In this document: positions 6,065 through 15,929 of the stretch, one piece after another
How positions within the stretch are numbered: position 1 is the stretch's first letter
Layout: each line of letters begins with the position of its first letter
Source of the DNA: Palsa-147 sp036513895
Lineage (GTDB): Bacteria; Acidobacteriota; Terriglobia; Acidiferrales; UBA7541
Length of the DNA: 64,000 bases
Direction of reading: 5' to 3'
Assembly: GCA_036513895.1 (NCBI GenBank)
Contig: DATBYF010000059.1
Coordinates: forward strand, 46,464-110,463
Notes under the pieces: model-generated
The model's input: the letters and a program-made list of their open reading frames with translations, nothing else
Database searches by the model: none
Told to the model about the DNA's origin: nothing
Translations under genes and position numbers: made by a program

Positions 6065-7827
6065 GAAGCTAACGGGATGGAGAAGTGGAATTGGGAGCCG
6101 GAGCCTACGGTGCTTTCGACCCAGAGGCGGCCGCCGTGGGCTTCTACGATGTGCTTGGCGATGGAGAGGCCGAGACCCGTGCCGCCGACTTCGCGGGAGC
6201 GGGCTGCGTCCACGCGGTAGAAGCGTTCGAAGATGCGCTCCTGATCGGCGAGAGGGATGCCGATGCCAGTGTCTGCGACGGTGATGACGGCGTCGTGATC
6301 GCGCGCGACGGCTCTGAGATCCACGCGGCCGCCGGGCGAAGTGTATTGCACGGCGTTGTCGAGGAGATTCTGGAGAACTTCGCGGAGGAGGCCGGCATCG
6401 CCACGCACGGCGGGAAGCTCGGGAGGATACGAGAGATTGAGGGCGATATTGCGCTGGCTGGCTTTGAAGAGAGTGGTGGCGGCGCAGCCTTCGACGAGTT
6501 CAGCGACGGAGACGGGCTGGTATTGGACATCGAGCTTTCCCGCTTCGATGCGGGCAAGCTTCAAGAGATCGTCGGTGAGGCGGCCGAGGCGCGCGGCGTG
6601 ATCACGAATGATTTCGAGGAAGCGGCGATTATTTTTTTCGTCCTCGAGCGCACCGCCGAGCAGCGTTTCGGCGAAGCCCTGGATGGCGGTGAGCGGCGTT
6701 TTGAATTCGTGGGAGACATTGGCGACGAAATCCTGGCGGACGCGCTCGAGTCGGCGGAGCTCGGTGATGTCGTGAAGCACGATGACGGCGCCATTCGCCG
6801 CGGGCTCGAGGGATTTGACAGGCGTGGCGGTGACGGCGAAGCTGCGCGGCATGACGGTGCCGATGATGAGGCTGCCCTGAAGATTATCCGTGCCGGCGAG
6901 CGCGCGGCGGGCGAGATCGAGCAAGTCAGCCTGGCGAACGAGTTCGACGAGAGGGCGGCCTTCGAGTCGCGCGGGATCGAGATTCAGAATTTCAGCGAAG
7001 GCACGATTGCAGAATACGACGCGTTCGCGGGCGTCAATCACGGCAACGCCTTCGATCATGCTGCGCAGGATGGCGCTTGATTGATTGCGCTCGCCGGTGA
7101 GGGTGCGGATGGTGCGATCGAGATGCGCAGCGGTTTCGTTAAGAGCGCGGGCGAGATCGGTGAGCTCGTCTTCGGTGTCGTCGCTCGGCAGAGGATGAAA
7201 ATCGCCGCTGGCCACGCGATGCGAGAAATCCTTGAGGCGCTCGATGCGGGCGGAAAATCCGCGGGAATAGATGAGTGAAGCGGCGCCGCCGAGGATCAGC
7301 ATCAAGAATGACGCGAGGAGCAAACGGCGGCGGAATTCGGCGATGGATTCATTCACTTGGGCGAGCGGCAGCGCGAAGCGGATGATCACCGGCGCGCCCG
7401 AAGCGGGTTGGAAACGGTAGGCGCGATACACGAGGGGGCGGCCGAGTGTGGCGCTTTGGCGAACGTCTTTGCCCGCGCCGTTCGCGAGGGCGGCCTGGAC
7501 TTCGGGACGATTCGCGTGATTTTCCATTTTCGCTGGATCGGCGGCGGAATCGGCGAGCACGGTTCCATCGGACGCGACTATGGTGATGCGCGCGCCGCCG
7601 CCTGAGATGGACTGAACCCACTCCTGGAGCGACGCTGGATTTTGAACATCGGGCGGACGTGAGCGAGCTAGGTTTTCGACGGAGGCGAGCTGGTCGTCCA
7701 CGGCGCGGAGGGCGTCGCTGCGAAATACTCGAGTGGCGTAGAAATCAAGGGCGAAGAGGGCCATGACGAGCAGGGCCAGGTAGGTGAGACCGAGTTTCCA
7801 GAAGAGCTTAGCTCGCACGAGTTTCAA
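6061..7827 (-). CDS. phoR: PhoR-type membrane sensor histidine kinase
   Basis: A 588-residue inner-membrane kinase. In order: TM1 (about 10-28), a periplasmic domain (about 30-165) with IVASDGTVLADS typical of PhoR/ResE-type sensors, TM2 (about 168-188), HAMP (about 190-240), PAS (about 245-345), HisKA with the phospho-acceptor in SHEFKTPLTAIQGF (about residue 371), and a HATPase domain with NLLDNAVQY, DTGIGIP and GTGLGLSI. It should phosphorylate the product of the overlapping upstream regulator gene. The start overlaps that gene by 20 bp, so the two are translated together. The kinase probably senses phosphate limitation, given the regulator type and nearby phoU, although other PhoR-like systems share this layout. 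The stop abuts a dispersed repeat. Confidence 0.9.
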   Translation of the reverse strand: MKLVRAKLFWKLGLTYLALLVMALFALDFYATRVFRSDALRAVDDQLASVENLARSRPPDVQNPASLQEWVQSISGGGARITIVASDGTVLADSAADPAKMENHANRPEVQAALANGAGKDVRQSATLGRPLVYRAYRFQPASGAPVIIRFALPLAQVNESIAEFRRRLLLASFLMLILGGAASLIYSRGFSARIERLKDFSHRVASGDFHPLPSDDTEDELTDLARALNETAAHLDRTIRTLTGERNQSSAILRSMIEGVAVIDARERVVFCNRAFAEILNLDPARLEGRPLVELVRQADLLDLARRALAGTDNLQGSLIIGTVMPRSFAVTATPVKSLEPAANGAVIVLHDITELRRLERVRQDFVANVSHEFKTPLTAIQGFAETLLGGALEDEKNNRRFLEIIRDHAARLGRLTDDLLKLARIEAGKLDVQYQPVSVAELVEGCAATTLFKASQRNIALNLSYPPELPAVRGDAGLLREVLQNLLDNAVQYTSPGGRVDLRAVARDHDAVITVADTGIGIPLADQERIFERFYRVDAARSREVGGTGLGLSIAKHIVEAHGGRLWVESTVGSGSQFHFSIPLAS

Positions 7828-8533
7828 ACAAATAGCCGGCGCCGCGAATCGTCTTTACGAACGAGGGGATTTGCGGATTCTCCTCGATTTTTTCGCGCAG
7901 GCGGCGGACGTAGACATCCACACTGCGCGGCGTGACGAAGCGATCGATGCCCCAGACGGCGTCGAGCAACTGATCGCGGGAGAAAACCTTGTTCGGGCGC
8001 GCGGCTAGATAATACAGCAAGCGGAACTCGAGGGTGCTGAGAGGCACGGCTTTTCCGGAGCGGGTGACGCGATAGGCGGCGGGATCGATGCGCAGGGCGC
8101 CGACGTCAATCATTTTTTCGGCGACGCTTGGGGGCTCAACGCGTCGCAGCAGGGCCTTCACACGAGCGGCGAGTTCGCGCGGGCTGAATGGCTTGGTGAC
8201 GTAATCATCGGCGCCGAGCTCGAGACCGACGACGCGATCGGCTTCTTCGCCGCGCGCGGTCAACATGAGGATGGGCAGGCGATTGAGCGAAGGATCGCGG
8301 CGAATTTCTTTGCAGATTTCGAGGCCCGAGAGTTTCGGAAGCATCAAGTCGAGAACGAGCAAATCGGGCGGCGTTTTTTTCACTTGCGCCATTCCCGTCG
8401 AGCCATCGGCGGCGGTGAGAACCTGGAAGCCGTCTTTTTCGAGATTGTAACGAACCAACTCGACGATGTCGCGATCGTCTTCGATGACTAGGATTCGCTT
8501 CTTAATCACGTCCTCCTGACCTTTCTGCCGCAT
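7808..8533 (-). CDS. phoB: PhoB-type response regulator
   Basis: A 241-residue OmpR/PhoB regulator: receiver domain (acidic pocket EDD, phospho-acceptor D62 in LVLDLMLP, K in YVTKPFSPREL) and a winged-helix DNA-binding domain ending with SVDVYVRRLREKIEENPQIPSFVKTIRGAGYLF. It should bind Pho-box-like sites when phosphorylated by the overlapping kinase. The open frame begins at the ATG at 8533, which has no ribosome binding site. An in-frame GTG at 8509 has AGGAGG directly upstream but only 2 nt away and would give the usual (M)IKKRILVIEDD start, so the true start may be 8509. It is divergent from the hybrid kinase gene across a 400-bp gap. Confidence 0.93.
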   Translation of the reverse strand: MRQKGQEDVIKKRILVIEDDRDIVELVRYNLEKDGFQVLTAADGSTGMAQVKKTPPDLLVLDLMLPKLSGLEICKEIRRDPSLNRLPILMLTARGEEADRVVGLELGADDYVTKPFSPRELAARVKALLRRVEPPSVAEKMIDVGALRIDPAAYRVTRSGKAVPLSTLEFRLLYYLAARPNKVFSRDQLLDAVWGIDRFVTPRSVDVYVRRLREKIEENPQIPSFVKTIRGAGYLFETRAS

Positions 8534-8741
8534 CTGCCGTACACGATAAAGGAAGCTACGGCGCGAGGCAAGGCGAGCCCGGGCTCGTTTGGAATCGTGC
8601 GCTCTTGCGTGCTGGGTGAGGCGCTCTTCCGATTCTTCGAGTTCTTCGAGCCGGAACTTCGATGTTCATTCTGCCTTGCGGGGACGTGAAAAAGATTACG
8701 GGAAGGTTACAGTCGGATTTCGGGGTGCGGTGGCCGGGTTT

Positions 8742-8761
8742 CAATTCGGAACGCCGAATTG
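8742..8761. promoter_or_regulatory. Inverted repeat in the phoB / hybrid kinase divergent region
   Basis: CAATTCGG-AACG-CCGAATTG, a perfect 8-bp dyad in the 8534-8936 gap. It could be an operator for either divergent gene. No Pho box (CTGTCAT repeats) was seen. The rest of the gap shows no gene. Confidence 0.35.
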
Positions 8762-8936
8762 GGACTGACGGGAGGGAGTGCGATGCGGACGCATTGAGCC
8801 AGTGCGAAGCGTGGTTCTAAGTGGTTTAGTTCCTGCCTGTTAGCCATACGTTCCAAATTGAATTTGGCGGGTGTTGTGCTTGAGATACGGCGGAGGAGTC
8901 TCCGCGTGCGCGGCACGCAGAGATTCGTTGCCAAGC

Positions 8937-11900
8937 ATGATTGGACTCAGACACGGATCGCTCAGCCAGAAACTGACGCGCGCGGCGTTCTTGAGCTGCG
9001 CCGTGGCCGCGGCGTTGATGTATTCGACGTTCGCGTTGCTCGAGCAATTGAGCCTTCGAAAAGAAGCGGCGAAGGATTTGGAAGCGGCGACGCGGATTGC
9101 GGTGGGCGGAAGCGCGAGCGTGGTGGCGTCGCGAGACGCGGCGGCGGGCGAGCAAATTCTGAAATCGCTGGCCACGCGCGGTGAGATTGCGCGCGGATGG
9201 ATTTTCGATCGCAGCGGCAGCGTGGTCGCGCTCTACAGCGCCGACGGCGAGGCGTTCAGGGCGCCACAAACTTCGCGGAATAGCACTGCGATTGATTCGG
9301 TGCACATCACGGCGTCGCAGGACGTTACGAGCGGTAAGGAAACGATCGGGTCAGTCGTTTTCGAAACGGACATGAGAGAGGTGCGCGGGCAACTGGCTCA
9401 CCAGCTCGGCATTCTGTCGATCGCGATTCTCGCGGCGGCAATCGCGGGGCTGCTCATCTCGTGGCAGCTCCAACGAGCGATGTCGGAACCGATCTTGGCG
9501 CTGGCACGAACTGCGTTCACCGTTGCGGCGACGAAGGACTATTCGCTGCGCGCGGTGAAAACGACTGACGATGAGATCGGATATCTCTACGACCAATTCA
9601 ACTCGATGCTGGAGCGCATTCAAGAAGGCGAACAAATTTCGCGGCGAGGCAAGGACGCGCTGGAGCAGCGCGTGATCGATCGAACGCGCGCGCTGCAAAT
9701 TGAGATTGCCGAGCGCGAAAAGGCCGCTCATGCGCTGCAGAAAAACAAAGAGCGCCTGCTCACGCTGATTAATTCGATTGATGACTTCGTCTTTGAGGTA
9801 GATGCGGACGGGACCTACCTGAATATCTGGACGCAGCGCGAGGACCTGCTTATCCGGCCAAAGAATGAATTGATCGGGCGACGCATCTCGGACGTATTCG
9901 GAAGCGATATCTTGACGAATAGAATTCGAACGCTGCTGGAAACGGGGCAGACAGATTCGTTTGAGATGGCGGTGGACTTGCCAAGCGGGAGGCGCTGGTT
10001 CCAGTGCCGGTGCAATCCGATACTTTCCGAACACGGTTCGTACCAAACCGCCTGCATTCTCTCGCGGGACGTGACCGCGCGGAGGGCCGCCGAAGAGGAG
10101 TTACAGCGTGCGACAGCGGCGGCAGAAGCCGCGAGCCGCGCCAAGGGCGAGTTCCTGGCAAACATGAGCCATGAAATACGGACGCCGATGAACGGAATTC
10201 TCGGAATGGTGGAACTTGCGCTCGACAGCGAGTTGAGCCGGGAGCAACGGGAATATCTCACGACAGTTAAGGCCTCCGCGGATTCGCTGCTGACGGTGAT
10301 CAACGACATTCTCGATTTTTCGAAAATCGAGGCGGGAAAACTGGAATTCGAGAATGTGGAAATGTCCATTCGCGACACGCTTGGCGAAACGATGCGGACG
10401 CTGGCGCATCGCGCGCATGACCGCGGCCTGGAATTCGCGTGCCGAATCAAGCCCGACGTTCCTTCCTGGGTAATCGCGGATCCGGGAAGGCTTCGGCAAG
10501 TCGTCGTGAATCTGATCGGAAACGCAATCAAGTTCACAGAGCAGGGCGAAGTGGTGCTCGAAGTGGAGAAAGCAGCGGAGGATGAGAAAACGGTAACTCT
10601 GCATTTCACGGTTCGCGACACGGGCATCGGCATTTCGCGGGACAAACTCTCGCTAATCTTCGAAGCCTTCACGCAAGCCGACACCTCGACGACGCGACAG
10701 TACGGCGGGACGGGTCTTGGACTGGCGATTACGCGACGGCTTGTCGAAATTTTCAAGGGAAAGATTTGGGCGGAGAGCGAAGCGGGCCGTGGCAGCACGT
10801 TCCATTTCACAACTCGCCTCGAACGCGCATCCGAAAGCGCGCGGCGCGAAACGCCGGACGATCCGCGGATTTTGAGCGGCATGAAGGTTCTGGTAGTGGA
10901 CGACAACCAGACTATGCGGACGATCCTCGACGAATTGCTCAAGAGTTGGGGCATGGCGCCTGAGTGCGTCACGAGCGGCGCCGCAGCACTTGAGGCGCTC
11001 GAACGCGACAAAGCTCCGAATCCAGCGTTCGCATTAGTAATTGCGGACGTGTTGATGCCCGTGATGGACGGATTTTCGCTCGCGGAGGAGATTCGGCGAC
11101 GCTATCGGGAGAGCGCACCGAAGATTTTGATCCTTAGCTCCAGCGCGCAGCGGGGCGAGAGCGCGCGCTGCCGCGAAGCTGGAATTGCAGCCTATCTCTC
11201 GAAGCCGGTGCAGCAATCGGAACTCTTGAACACGATTCTTCACGTAATGGCCCGTGGAATCGAAACAGCGGAACCGGGGCTGGTCACACGCTACTCGATA
11301 CGGAAAGGAAGTGGAGGAATGAGGGTATTGCTTGCAGAAGACAACGCCGTGAACCGGCTGGTAGCCACCCGGATGATCGAGAAGCGTGGTCACGAAGTGA
11401 TGGTTGCGGTAAATGGCCGCGAAGCTGTGGAGATGGCGGCTGAAGAAGCGTTCGATCTGGTGTTCATGGACGTGCAAATGCCGGAGATGGATGGTCTCGA
11501 AGCGACCCGCTCGATCCGCGAGCGGGAGAAAGCCACGGACCGCCATTTGCCCATCGTTGCCATGACGGCTCACGCGATGAAGGGCGATCGAGAAAGATGC
11601 ATAGATGCCGGAATGGACGATTATTTGACAAAGCCGATTCGCACTCCGGAGCTCGTCGAAGTTCTGAATCGCTACATGACAAAATCCGCGTCGCCGGAGA
11701 CGACCTGGGACGCGGCACAGGCGCTCGAGCGATTGAGCGGGAACCGCGATCTGCTCGGTGAGCTGATGATTCTATTTGAAAAAGAAGGCCCGAAGATTCT
11801 CGCGGAAGCTGAAGCGGCGCTCGCGAGCCAGGACGGAAAGACCCTGGAGCGTGCTGCGCACTCGATCAAAGGAGCGGCCGGATATTTCTTTGCCACGGAG

Positions 11901-12044
11901 ATAGTGGCAACGGCGCGAGAGTTGGAGATTCAGGCGAGGAAAAATGATCTCGGCGGGGCCGCGGCCCTAATCGGGCAACTTTCAGACCAGTTGCGGCGGG
12001 TGCTGACGGAGTTCGAAGCCTACACACGAAAGGTAGCGAGTTGA
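8937..12044 (+). CDS. Hybrid sensor histidine kinase with two receivers and HPt domain
   Basis: A membrane phosphorelay kinase of about 1035 residues. TM1 (about 15-35), an extracytoplasmic domain of the CHASE8 kind, TM2 (about 150-172), HAMP, PAS (from FVFEVDADGTYL), HisKA with SHEIRTPMNGILGM, HATPase (NLIGNAIKFT, DTGIGIS, GTGLGLAI), receiver 1 (VVDDNQTM, phospho-acceptor in VIADVLMPVMDG), receiver 2 (LLAEDNAVNR, phospho-acceptor in VFMDVQMPEMDG), and HPt with the histidine in AAHSIKGAAGYF. It thus holds a whole His-Asp-His relay. ATG 8937 is chosen because the signal-anchor begins there; the upstream frame reads like non-coding sequence. The ribosome binding site is weak. It is the first gene of a three-gene operon; the next start overlaps its stop. 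Confidence 0.92.
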   Translation: MIGLRHGSLSQKLTRAAFLSCAVAAALMYSTFALLEQLSLRKEAAKDLEAATRIAVGGSASVVASRDAAAGEQILKSLATRGEIARGWIFDRSGSVVALYSADGEAFRAPQTSRNSTAIDSVHITASQDVTSGKETIGSVVFETDMREVRGQLAHQLGILSIAILAAAIAGLLISWQLQRAMSEPILALARTAFTVAATKDYSLRAVKTTDDEIGYLYDQFNSMLERIQEGEQISRRGKDALEQRVIDRTRALQIEIAEREKAAHALQKNKERLLTLINSIDDFVFEVDADGTYLNIWTQREDLLIRPKNELIGRRISDVFGSDILTNRIRTLLETGQTDSFEMAVDLPSGRRWFQCRCNPILSEHGSYQTACILSRDVTARRAAEEELQRATAAAEAASRAKGEFLANMSHEIRTPMNGILGMVELALDSELSREQREYLTTVKASADSLLTVINDILDFSKIEAGKLEFENVEMSIRDTLGETMRTLAHRAHDRGLEFACRIKPDVPSWVIADPGRLRQVVVNLIGNAIKFTEQGEVVLEVEKAAEDEKTVTLHFTVRDTGIGISRDKLSLIFEAFTQADTSTTRQYGGTGLGLAITRRLVEIFKGKIWAESEAGRGSTFHFTTRLERASESARRETPDDPRILSGMKVLVVDDNQTMRTILDELLKSWGMAPECVTSGAAALEALERDKAPNPAFALVIADVLMPVMDGFSLAEEIRRRYRESAPKILILSSSAQRGESARCREAGIAAYLSKPVQQSELLNTILHVMARGIETAEPGLVTRYSIRKGSGGMRVLLAEDNAVNRLVATRMIEKRGHEVMVAVNGREAVEMAAEEAFDLVFMDVQMPEMDGLEATRSIREREKATDRHLPIVAMTAHAMKGDRERCIDAGMDDYLTKPIRTPELVEVLNRYMTKSASPETTWDAAQALERLSGNRDLLGELMILFEKEGPKILAEAEAALASQDGKTLERAAHSIKGAAGYFFATEIVATARELEIQARKNDLGGAAALIGQLSDQLRRVLTEFEAYTRKVAS

Positions 12045-14242
12045 CGACAGCCGAAATCGCCGAGCTAAGCAAACGCGCGCCACGCGCTGAAAACGCTGAG
12101 AGAGAAATTCGCGCGGAGGCGAAGAAGCAAGACTCGCTTTTCAAACGAATTATCATTGGGATCGCGTTCGTCATCGCTTACGTCGCGCTCGACCGCTCCA
12201 GTGTTTACTCCCAGATTTGGACGGGCATCAGCGCGTGGTACCCGCCGGCCGGGCTTGCTGTGGCGTTCCTGACAGCGTACGGACTGTCGTACGTGCCGTG
12301 GATGGTGCTCGCCAGCGTGGTCGCAGGAATCTTCGACTACGGCTTGCACCTAGCTTCGTTCCAAATGTTCATGGGTGTTCCCATTATTGTCAGTGGGTAT
12401 TCGGGCGCGGCGGCAATTCTGCGGTACCGGCAAAAAACGCGGAAGGATTTTCAGCCGCTGCACGAAGTAATTTTCTACGTGATGCTGGCGCTAGCGACGT
12501 CGTTCTGCGTTGGCGCGGCGGGAACATGGATGGTCGTTCTGGATGGTTTCACGCGAGGCGAGCACTACCTGCGCGCCACGGTAAATTGGTGGGTGGGCGA
12601 TGCAGTTGCGCTCATTTGTTTCGCACCATTTCTGCAAATCGTGCTCTTTCCGCGCTTGGCGCGCTTATATGGGGGCTCTGTCCTTACCTTTCTGCCTGCG
12701 CCGGTGGAGCGTGCAACCTCAACATCGGTCAGCAAACGATTCACGCGAACGTTAGAAATCGGCGCGCAAGCCGCCTCCATCGCCATCGCGCTATGGATGG
12801 CTTTCCGATGGGATTCCGCCCGATACTACGATCTCTTCTACCTTTTTTTTCTGCCGATCATATGGATCGCCGTGCGGCACGGACTTGCGGGAGCTGCGAG
12901 CGCGATCGCGGGATTGAACTTCGGAACGATGGGAATTCTGTATCTCTTTCCGATTGAAATCGGGGATCTCGCACTCATGCAAATGCTGATGTTGATTGTG
13001 TCGTTGACCGGGCTGTGCCTCGGAGCGGTGATTTCACAGCAGAGACAAACCGAGGAATGCCTGCGTGAAAGCGAAGAGAGGTTTCGACTGGGTTTCGAAG
13101 AAGGCCCGATGGGAATGCTGATGTCTAGCCCTGATCGCAGGATCACAAAAGCGAACCGGGCGATGGAGGTGATGCTTGGGTACAGCGAAGAGGAGCTGCG
13201 TTCCAAAACATTTCTTGACATAACTCACCCGGACGATCTCGAAGAGACAACAAAAATCTCCGAGGCTATTAACCACGGATCACGTTCGGGCTACCAGATC
13301 GAGAAACGATATGTAACGAAGGCCGGAGCGGCGATCTGGGTGCGCCTATCCACCAGCACGATCCGGGACGAGGCAGGTAACCCGCTCTACGGGTTCGCTC
13401 TCGTGGAGAATATTTCCGGGCGCAAACAGGCGGAGGCGGAGATGCTGCACGCCAAAGAGGCGGCGGAGGCCTCCAACCGCGCGAAAAGCGAATTCCTCGC
13501 GAACATGAGCCATGAAATCCGCACGCCGATGAACGGCATTCTAGGAATGACGGAGCTGGCGCTCGATACGCCGCTCAACCATGAACAGCGTGAATACCTC
13601 ACTCTCGTGCGGTCCTCGGGCGAGACGCTATTGAAACTGTTGAACGACATACTGGATTTCTCGAAAATTGAAGCAGGAAAGCTCGATCTGGAACCGGTGC
13701 AGTTCCATCCGCGAGCAGTGCTCGCTGAGACGCTCAAGTTCCTGACATTATCTGCCGAAGAGAAGGGCGTGGCGATCTCATACCTTGTGCGTCCCGAAGT
13801 TCCCGACGAGCTCCGTGGAGACGAGGTGCGGCTGAGACAGATTCTGATGAACCTTGCCGGAAATGCGATCAAATTTACTCACGATGGCGAGGTACGAGTG
13901 GAAGCCAGCGTTGGAAGCCAGAACGACAAAGAGGTGACACTGCATTTCAGCGTGCGCGATTCGGGCATAGGAATACCGCCAGATAAGCTCTCGATGATCT
14001 TCGATGTTTTCACGCAAGCCGACTCTTCAACAACGCGGCGCTTCGGAGGAACGGGGCTCGGCCTGAGCATCACGAAACGTCTGGTGGAGATGATGGGCGG
14101 GCTGATCTGGGTAGAGAGCGTGCCGGGACGAGGCAGCACATTTCATTTTACGGTGAAGCTCGAGCGCCGCGAACCGGACGCACAGCCGATCCCGGTGATC
14201 GAAGAACGACAGGAAGAATGGCATCGAAAGGAAAGACAATGA
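12041..14242 (+). CDS. MASE1 membrane sensor histidine kinase
   Basis: A 733-residue kinase. The N-terminal half is a MASE1 sensor with about eight membrane helices (WYPPAGLAVAFL and the GDAVALICFAPFL segment), then PAS (from RLGFEEGPMGMLM to the PAC region FALVENISG), HisKA with SHEIRTPMNGILGM and HATPase (NLAGNAIKFT, DSGIGIPPDKLSMIFDVFTQAD, GTGLGLSITKRL). There is no receiver of its own, so it probably hands phosphate to the receiver-GGDEF protein that follows or to the receivers of the hybrid kinase upstream. The TTG start overlaps the preceding TGA stop (TTGA), showing tight translational coupling. Its HisKA is so like that of the hybrid kinase that the two probably share partners. Confidence 0.92.
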   Translation: MTTAEIAELSKRAPRAENAEREIRAEAKKQDSLFKRIIIGIAFVIAYVALDRSSVYSQIWTGISAWYPPAGLAVAFLTAYGLSYVPWMVLASVVAGIFDYGLHLASFQMFMGVPIIVSGYSGAAAILRYRQKTRKDFQPLHEVIFYVMLALATSFCVGAAGTWMVVLDGFTRGEHYLRATVNWWVGDAVALICFAPFLQIVLFPRLARLYGGSVLTFLPAPVERATSTSVSKRFTRTLEIGAQAASIAIALWMAFRWDSARYYDLFYLFFLPIIWIAVRHGLAGAASAIAGLNFGTMGILYLFPIEIGDLALMQMLMLIVSLTGLCLGAVISQQRQTEECLRESEERFRLGFEEGPMGMLMSSPDRRITKANRAMEVMLGYSEEELRSKTFLDITHPDDLEETTKISEAINHGSRSGYQIEKRYVTKAGAAIWVRLSTSTIRDEAGNPLYGFALVENISGRKQAEAEMLHAKEAAEASNRAKSEFLANMSHEIRTPMNGILGMTELALDTPLNHEQREYLTLVRSSGETLLKLLNDILDFSKIEAGKLDLEPVQFHPRAVLAETLKFLTLSAEEKGVAISYLVRPEVPDELRGDEVRLRQILMNLAGNAIKFTHDGEVRVEASVGSQNDKEVTLHFSVRDSGIGIPPDKLSMIFDVFTQADSSTTRRFGGTGLGLSITKRLVEMMGGLIWVESVPGRGSTFHFTVKLERREPDAQPIPVIEERQEEWHRKERQ

Positions 14243-15267
14243 TCACGGCAAATTCTGTGGCAAATTCCGGCGCAATTTCTGGCCAAATTTCTGGGAAGAT
14301 GCGAGTCCTGATCGCGGAACACGACAAAATATCGCGCCGGGTGCTGGAAGCGTCGCTCAACGAATGGGGCTATGACGTGACGGCGGTATCCGATGGCAAA
14401 GAAGCCCTGGCGCTTGTGAGCGGTGAGAATCCGCCGCGGCTGGTGGTGCTCGACTGGATGATGCCGGGGCTTGAGGGCGTGGAGGTCTGCCGGAAAATAC
14501 GCGAGCGAGGCGAACAGCCCTACGTGTACGTACTGTTGCTTAGCGCGCGAACTGAGAAGCAGGATTTGCTCGCGGGCCTGAAAGCTGGCGCTGACGATTA
14601 CCTGACGAAGCCATTCGACACGCAGGAATTGCGCGCGCGGATTTTTGCCGGGGAGCGGATTCTGCGGCTGCAGGACGAGTTGATCACAACGCGCGACGCA
14701 CTGCAATTCCAGGCGACGCACGATGCGCTGACTGGGCTGCTGAACCGTGGCGCGATTCTGCGCGACGTGAAGCGGGAGTTGACACGTGCGCGGCGTGAGC
14801 ATGTCTCCGCAGGCGTGATTCTCGTGGACATTGACCACTTTAAAGTGGTGAATGACGATTACGGCCATTTGACCGGCGATGCGATTCTGCATGGCGTTGC
14901 GATGCGAATGTCGGGATTGCTCCGCGCGTACGATTCGATTGGACGTTATGGCGGCGAGGAGTTTCTTGTGCTGGCGCCGTCGTCTGATGCGGATGGCGCA
15001 ATGCAATTTGCGGAACGGCTTCGCGCCGGAGTCGAATCCACCACGTACGAGACAGAGGCGGGCTCTCTGAAATTGACGCTCAGTCTGGGAGTTGCTGTTA
15101 GCGATCCGGAAGATGTGCCAGACAGCAAGTCGCTCTTGCAGGCGGCGGACGCGGCGCTCTATCGCGCGAAGGCGAGGGGGCGAAATCGAGTGGCGATGGC
15201 GACGGCGGCGGATTTTGCGGTGGAGGCGGCCGTGACGGGGGTTGCGCATACTTCGAGGCATGCCTAG
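14239..15267 (+). CDS. Receiver-GGDEF diguanylate cyclase
   Basis: A protein of about 342 residues. A receiver domain (MRVLIAEHDKISRRVLEA, phospho-acceptor in VVLDWMMPGLEG, K in YLTKPFDTQEL) is joined by a short helix to a GGDEF domain with an intact active site, RYGGEEFLVLAP, and the metal-binding VDIDHFKVVNDDYGH. It should make cyclic di-GMP when phosphorylated. I place the start at ATG 14239, which overlaps the upstream TGA as ATGA and has AGGAAA in front; ATG 14218 is the alternative. The first 20 residues are an imperfect serine/asparagine/glycine repeat. As the last gene of the operon it is the evident output of the two kinases. No RxxD inhibitory site is obvious. Confidence 0.92.
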   Translation: MITANSVANSGAISGQISGKMRVLIAEHDKISRRVLEASLNEWGYDVTAVSDGKEALALVSGENPPRLVVLDWMMPGLEGVEVCRKIRERGEQPYVYVLLLSARTEKQDLLAGLKAGADDYLTKPFDTQELRARIFAGERILRLQDELITTRDALQFQATHDALTGLLNRGAILRDVKRELTRARREHVSAGVILVDIDHFKVVNDDYGHLTGDAILHGVAMRMSGLLRAYDSIGRYGGEEFLVLAPSSDADGAMQFAERLRAGVESTTYETEAGSLKLTLSLGVAVSDPEDVPDSKSLLQAADAALYRAKARGRNRVAMATAADFAVEAAVTGVAHTSRHA

Positions 15268-15372
15268 GTCGCGGTTCTCGCGTGTCGTGGTCCAGGTTGA
15301 TCGGACGTGAAACTGGCGCGTAGTACGAAAGTACTGTTGTGTGGCGGGCGCGAGTAGATAGAATCGCGCGCC

Positions 15373-15702
15373 GTGACTGAACAATATTTGTTTGAACAAC
15401 TTTCGTGTGAAGAGCTTGGCTGGTTGATGGGCGAGGCTTTCGCGGCAGTGGCGGAGGCGAGACGAATCCGGCGATCGAGGGATATTTGGTTCCAGGAGGA
15501 TCTGCGGCTCAGCCTCGGTGAGCATGCGCAGCTCGACCGGGTGATCAAGCACCTGCTGGTCGGGCATGAAGGGCAGCCGTGCCCTGCGGGTGGGCGGCCG
15601 ATTGTGCGCGATGTGAAGGCGTGGGATCGCGCGGACTTGGCGATGCGCGGGAAGCGGATGAAGGCTTGTAGCGTGATTCCGCGCCAGCGAGAGAGTGCGT
15701 GA
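15373..15702 (+). CDS. Hypothetical protein
   Basis: A 109-residue frame starting at GTG 15373, acidic in the first half (TEQYLFEQLSCEELGWLMGEAF) and basic in the second. No domain is recognised, no membrane segment or signal peptide is seen, and there is no clear ribosome binding site. The amino-acid composition looks protein-like and the opposite-strand frame does not, so it is probably real. A GTAC-centred dyad (AGTAC-GAA-AGTACT region, about 15324-15337) lies 36 bp before it. Confidence 0.45.
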   Translation: MTEQYLFEQLSCEELGWLMGEAFAAVAEARRIRRSRDIWFQEDLRLSLGEHAQLDRVIKHLLVGHEGQPCPAGGRPIVRDVKAWDRADLAMRGKRMKACSVIPRQRESA

Positions 15703-15929
15703 AGCAAAGACTAGCTCGATGGTGCTGGCGAATCTTCGAACTGTTGCTCGAATTGACGAAAAGCGGCACGTCTTATGACGCGCCCTATAATTGCCAATGC
15801 ACGCACCGGCCATCGATGAGTGTGTGGCCATGCAGCGTTTTGCCGCGCGCGGACCCCGAGCGAGCAAACGCCGCGGATATTTTATGATGCGGCGCGCTCG
15901 CTCGAGGCAGCGAACGGGTGTTCGATGAA

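Noticed and set aside
6085..7080. Long plus-strand open frame of 331 codons antisense to phoR
   Set aside because: Rich in Glu/Ala/Gly as expected from antisense of a GC-rich gene; no start signal, while the minus strand encodes a clear kinase.
8534..8936. Pho box upstream of phoB
   Set aside because: No pair of CTGTCAT-like 7-mers with 4-bp spacing was found; only an unrelated dyad.
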